This document shows, piece after piece, positions 62,113 to 64,000 of a stretch of 64,000 bases of DNA. The first letter of the stretch is position 1. Each line of letters starts with the position of its first letter. This DNA is from Anas platyrhynchos (lineage: Eukaryota; Chordata; Aves; Anseriformes; Anatidae). Both the position numbers and the translations under genes were made by a program. Location of the stretch: positions 108,333,001-108,397,000 of the forward strand of contig NC_092588.1 in NCBI RefSeq assembly GCF_047663525.1. The letters run 5' to 3'. Below the pieces are notes generated by a model. It was not told the origin of the DNA and did no database searches. It saw nothing but the letters and a program-made list of their open reading frames with translations.

Positions 62113-63295
62113 TTCTTGAAATTTAACTAGTGGCTAAGCCTACATTTTTGTTAAACTTGATATTGCTCTAAGACTTCATATTAGCATATTCTTACAGCTA
62201 AACAATTCCTCAGTAGTCCTGTGCTACAGCTGAGTTCTAACTACTAATTTTGCTGTTACTTGGACAATACCAAAATAGTATCTTTTGCCTTCAAACTTTA
62301 CAAAGTACTTAAGCTCATATCAAATTATTTCCCTTATAATTCCAAAATTTAGGGTAAAAGGACAACTGTTCAGAAGCAGTGACTATGATATTATATTAAA
62401 ATAGCTACACAATCACCAGAGAAACACTTACTGCTTTTCATTGAATAACTAGCATGAATGCTTTGTGAAGTCACGGTCCTGAAACATTCCTACTAGCTCA
62501 GATCACTAGAAGCATACATACAGCTGTGGAAGCCTGACTACACATTACAAACCTTTAAAATACAAACAAGGCAGCCCTGAAATATTTGATTGCACAGTGA
62601 AAAACGCTGATAACAATTACCTACCTTGTTCTGCTTGAAGGGGGACGGGGTTAGATGTTTGTTTGGGGGGTAAAACTGACTTCAAACATACAAGAGACAA
62701 AAAAAATCCTATCCTCTTTAAAAGCTTATTTCAAGCAGTAACACCTGTAGCTCTGACACAGTGAAAGCACTACTGCATGGCAGGTTCACTGCTTTGCCCT
62801 CACAGTTCAACATGTACCTTGATGACCTGTTTATTTCTCCTAATGCTGAGTGCCCTCCAGGAAATTTTCTTTATGCATGACACTGGTCTTGAAGAATGGT
62901 AGCTTCATTCTAAGAAAGGAAATCTTTAAGACATAAGAAAATTTTAAAAGTAGCACTAATATTTAAGTATAATTAGTAGATTTCACCACACTTCCCCCTT
63001 TACCCCCCATGACTGTCCTTCAAATAAAATAGCTGGTGTAAGGGATTTTTTTTTCCAAGTTAGGCTTAGGCAGCTGAGCTATCTCAGAAATGAAAGTGAA
63101 ATAAGTAGTGAGATAAGGACTGCCTGCAGTCACATGAATAATGTCAGGTGAAAGAGAGGCAAATCTGTTAATGCTGCCATCCTCCTACACACTGAACAGG
63201 TAAGGTGCTAGGTTTTTACCAAGTCTGGGGCTTGAGATGGTAAGATTCCCCCAGGACAGCATATTTTATTACTATACATCACATGCTATATGAAG
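62113..63295. other. Flank downstream of KDM1B, no gene recognised
   Basis: AT-rich and non-coding as far as I can see. By human synteny DEK should follow tail-to-tail on the minus strand. Minus-strand AATAAA signals lie at 62835-62830 and near 63266, so part may be DEK 3' UTR. I did not find the DEK C-terminal coding sequence, so this is only a synteny-based expectation. Confidence 0.35.
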
Positions 63296-63983
63296 CCTAG
63301 AAGAGAGGGATCTGGGGGTCGTGGTAGACAGCAAGTTGAATATGAGCCAGCAGTGTGCCCTGGCAGCCAGGAGGGCCAACCGTGTCCTGGGGTGCATCAA
63401 GCACGGCATCGCTAGTAGGTCGAGGGAGGTGATTGTCCCGCTCTACTCTGCGCTGGTGCGGCCTCACCTCGAGTACTGTGTGCAGTTCTGGGCACCACAG
63501 TTCAAGAAGGACATGAAACTGTTGGAGAGTGTCCAGAGGAGGGCTACGAAGATGGTGAAAGGCCTGGAGGGGAAGACGTACGAGGAACGGCTGAGGGCAC
63601 TGGGCCTGTTCAGCCTGGAGAAGAGGAGGCTGAGGGGAGACCTCATCGCAGTCTACAACTTCCTCGTAAGGGGGTGTCGAGAGGCAGGAGACCTTTTCTC
63701 CATTAACACCAGCGACAGGACCCGCGGGAACGGGGTTAAGCTGAGGCAGGGGAAGTTTAGGCTTGACATCAGGAGAGGGTTCTTCACAGAGAGGGTGGTT
63801 GCACACTGGAACAGGCTCCCCAGGGAAGTGGTCACTGCACCGAGCCTGTCTGAATTTAAGAAGAGATTGGACTGTGCGCTTAGTCACATGGTCTGAACTT
63901 TTGGGTAGACCTGTGCAGTGTCAAGAGTTGGACTTGATGATCCTTAAGGGTCCCTTCCAACTCAGGCTATTCTATGATTCTAT
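63296..63983 (+). mobile_element. CR1 LINE 3' end with open ORF2 C-terminus
   Basis: The sequence encodes the C-terminal part of CR1 ORF2 past the reverse transcriptase core, with typical stretches such as [60 protein letters not shown] and [13 protein letters not shown]. The frame is open from 63,321 to 63,896 without a stop (191 codons). It is followed by the CR1 3' region 'gacttgatgatccttaaggg' and the terminal repeat ATTCTATGATTCTAT ending at 63983. It is 5'-truncated, so it cannot move on its own. The intact frame suggests a recent insertion. Subfamily not assigned. Confidence 0.93.
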
Positions 63984-64000
63984 ATCAAGTACTAGTACTA

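Noticed and set aside
62113-63295. DEK coding exons expected by synteny
   Set aside because: I looked on the minus strand for the conserved DEK C-terminal coding pattern and did not find it; only its 3' UTR could be here.
63297-63887. 196-codon minus-strand open frame
   Set aside because: It is antisense to the CR1 ORF2 fragment, which explains the sequence on the plus strand.
1-64000. CRISPR arrays, prokaryotic operons, tRNA or rRNA genes, or a defence-type system
   Set aside because: The window is vertebrate with split genes; no direct-repeat/spacer array, cloverleaf or rRNA-like sequence was seen. The short tandem repeats are ordinary micro- and minisatellites.

Overview
The window is vertebrate nuclear DNA, almost certainly from a bird. 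It carries several CR1 LINE fragments with the avian 3' signature ATTCTATGATTCTAT and a fragment resembling an avian retroviral LTR. It also contains intron-split genes in the order KIF13A - NHLRC1 - TPMT - KDM1B, matching the conserved block of human 6p22.3. The species cannot be fixed from the sequence alone. There are no bacterial operons, CRISPR arrays or phage, and I found no convincing novel multi-gene system. The value lies in precise gene models and several non-coding oddities.

Layout. Positions 1-3,220 hold the 5' end of KIF13A on the minus strand: coding exon 1 (2502-2556), a 164-bp intron, coding exon 2 (2247-2337) and the start of intron 2, under a CpG-island promoter with NRF1-, YY1- and MYB-type sites, a tandem repeat and long G runs. 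Positions 3,300-21,090 are intergenic, with three CR1 fragments and one ERV-LTR-like fragment but no gene I can support. Positions 21,094-22,224 are the single-exon NHLRC1 gene (malin, minus strand, 376 aa). TPMT (minus strand, 8 coding exons, 244 aa) runs from 33,084 down to 24,133. Around 33.1-33.6 kb is a GC-rich head-to-head promoter shared by TPMT and KDM1B. KDM1B/LSD2 (plus strand) has 20 coding exons from 36,103 to 59,354, all recovered with consistent phases and giving an 820-aa protein. Its predicted 3' UTR may run to a strong poly(A) site near 62,060. The right end is flanking sequence with a CR1 copy that keeps an open reading frame. By synteny DEK should follow on the opposite strand, but no DEK coding exon is visible.

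Function. The four genes are not a pathway. KIF13A is a kinesin-3 motor, malin is the Lafora-disease E3 ligase acting with laforin in glycogen metabolism, TPMT is a cytosolic thiopurine S-methyltransferase, and KDM1B is a FAD-dependent H3K4me1/2 demethylase. TPMT and KDM1B probably share a promoter. The KDM1B leader I infer contains two short uORFs. Exon coordinates come from GT/AG splice sites, reading phase and remembered family sequences; no alignment or transcript data were available.
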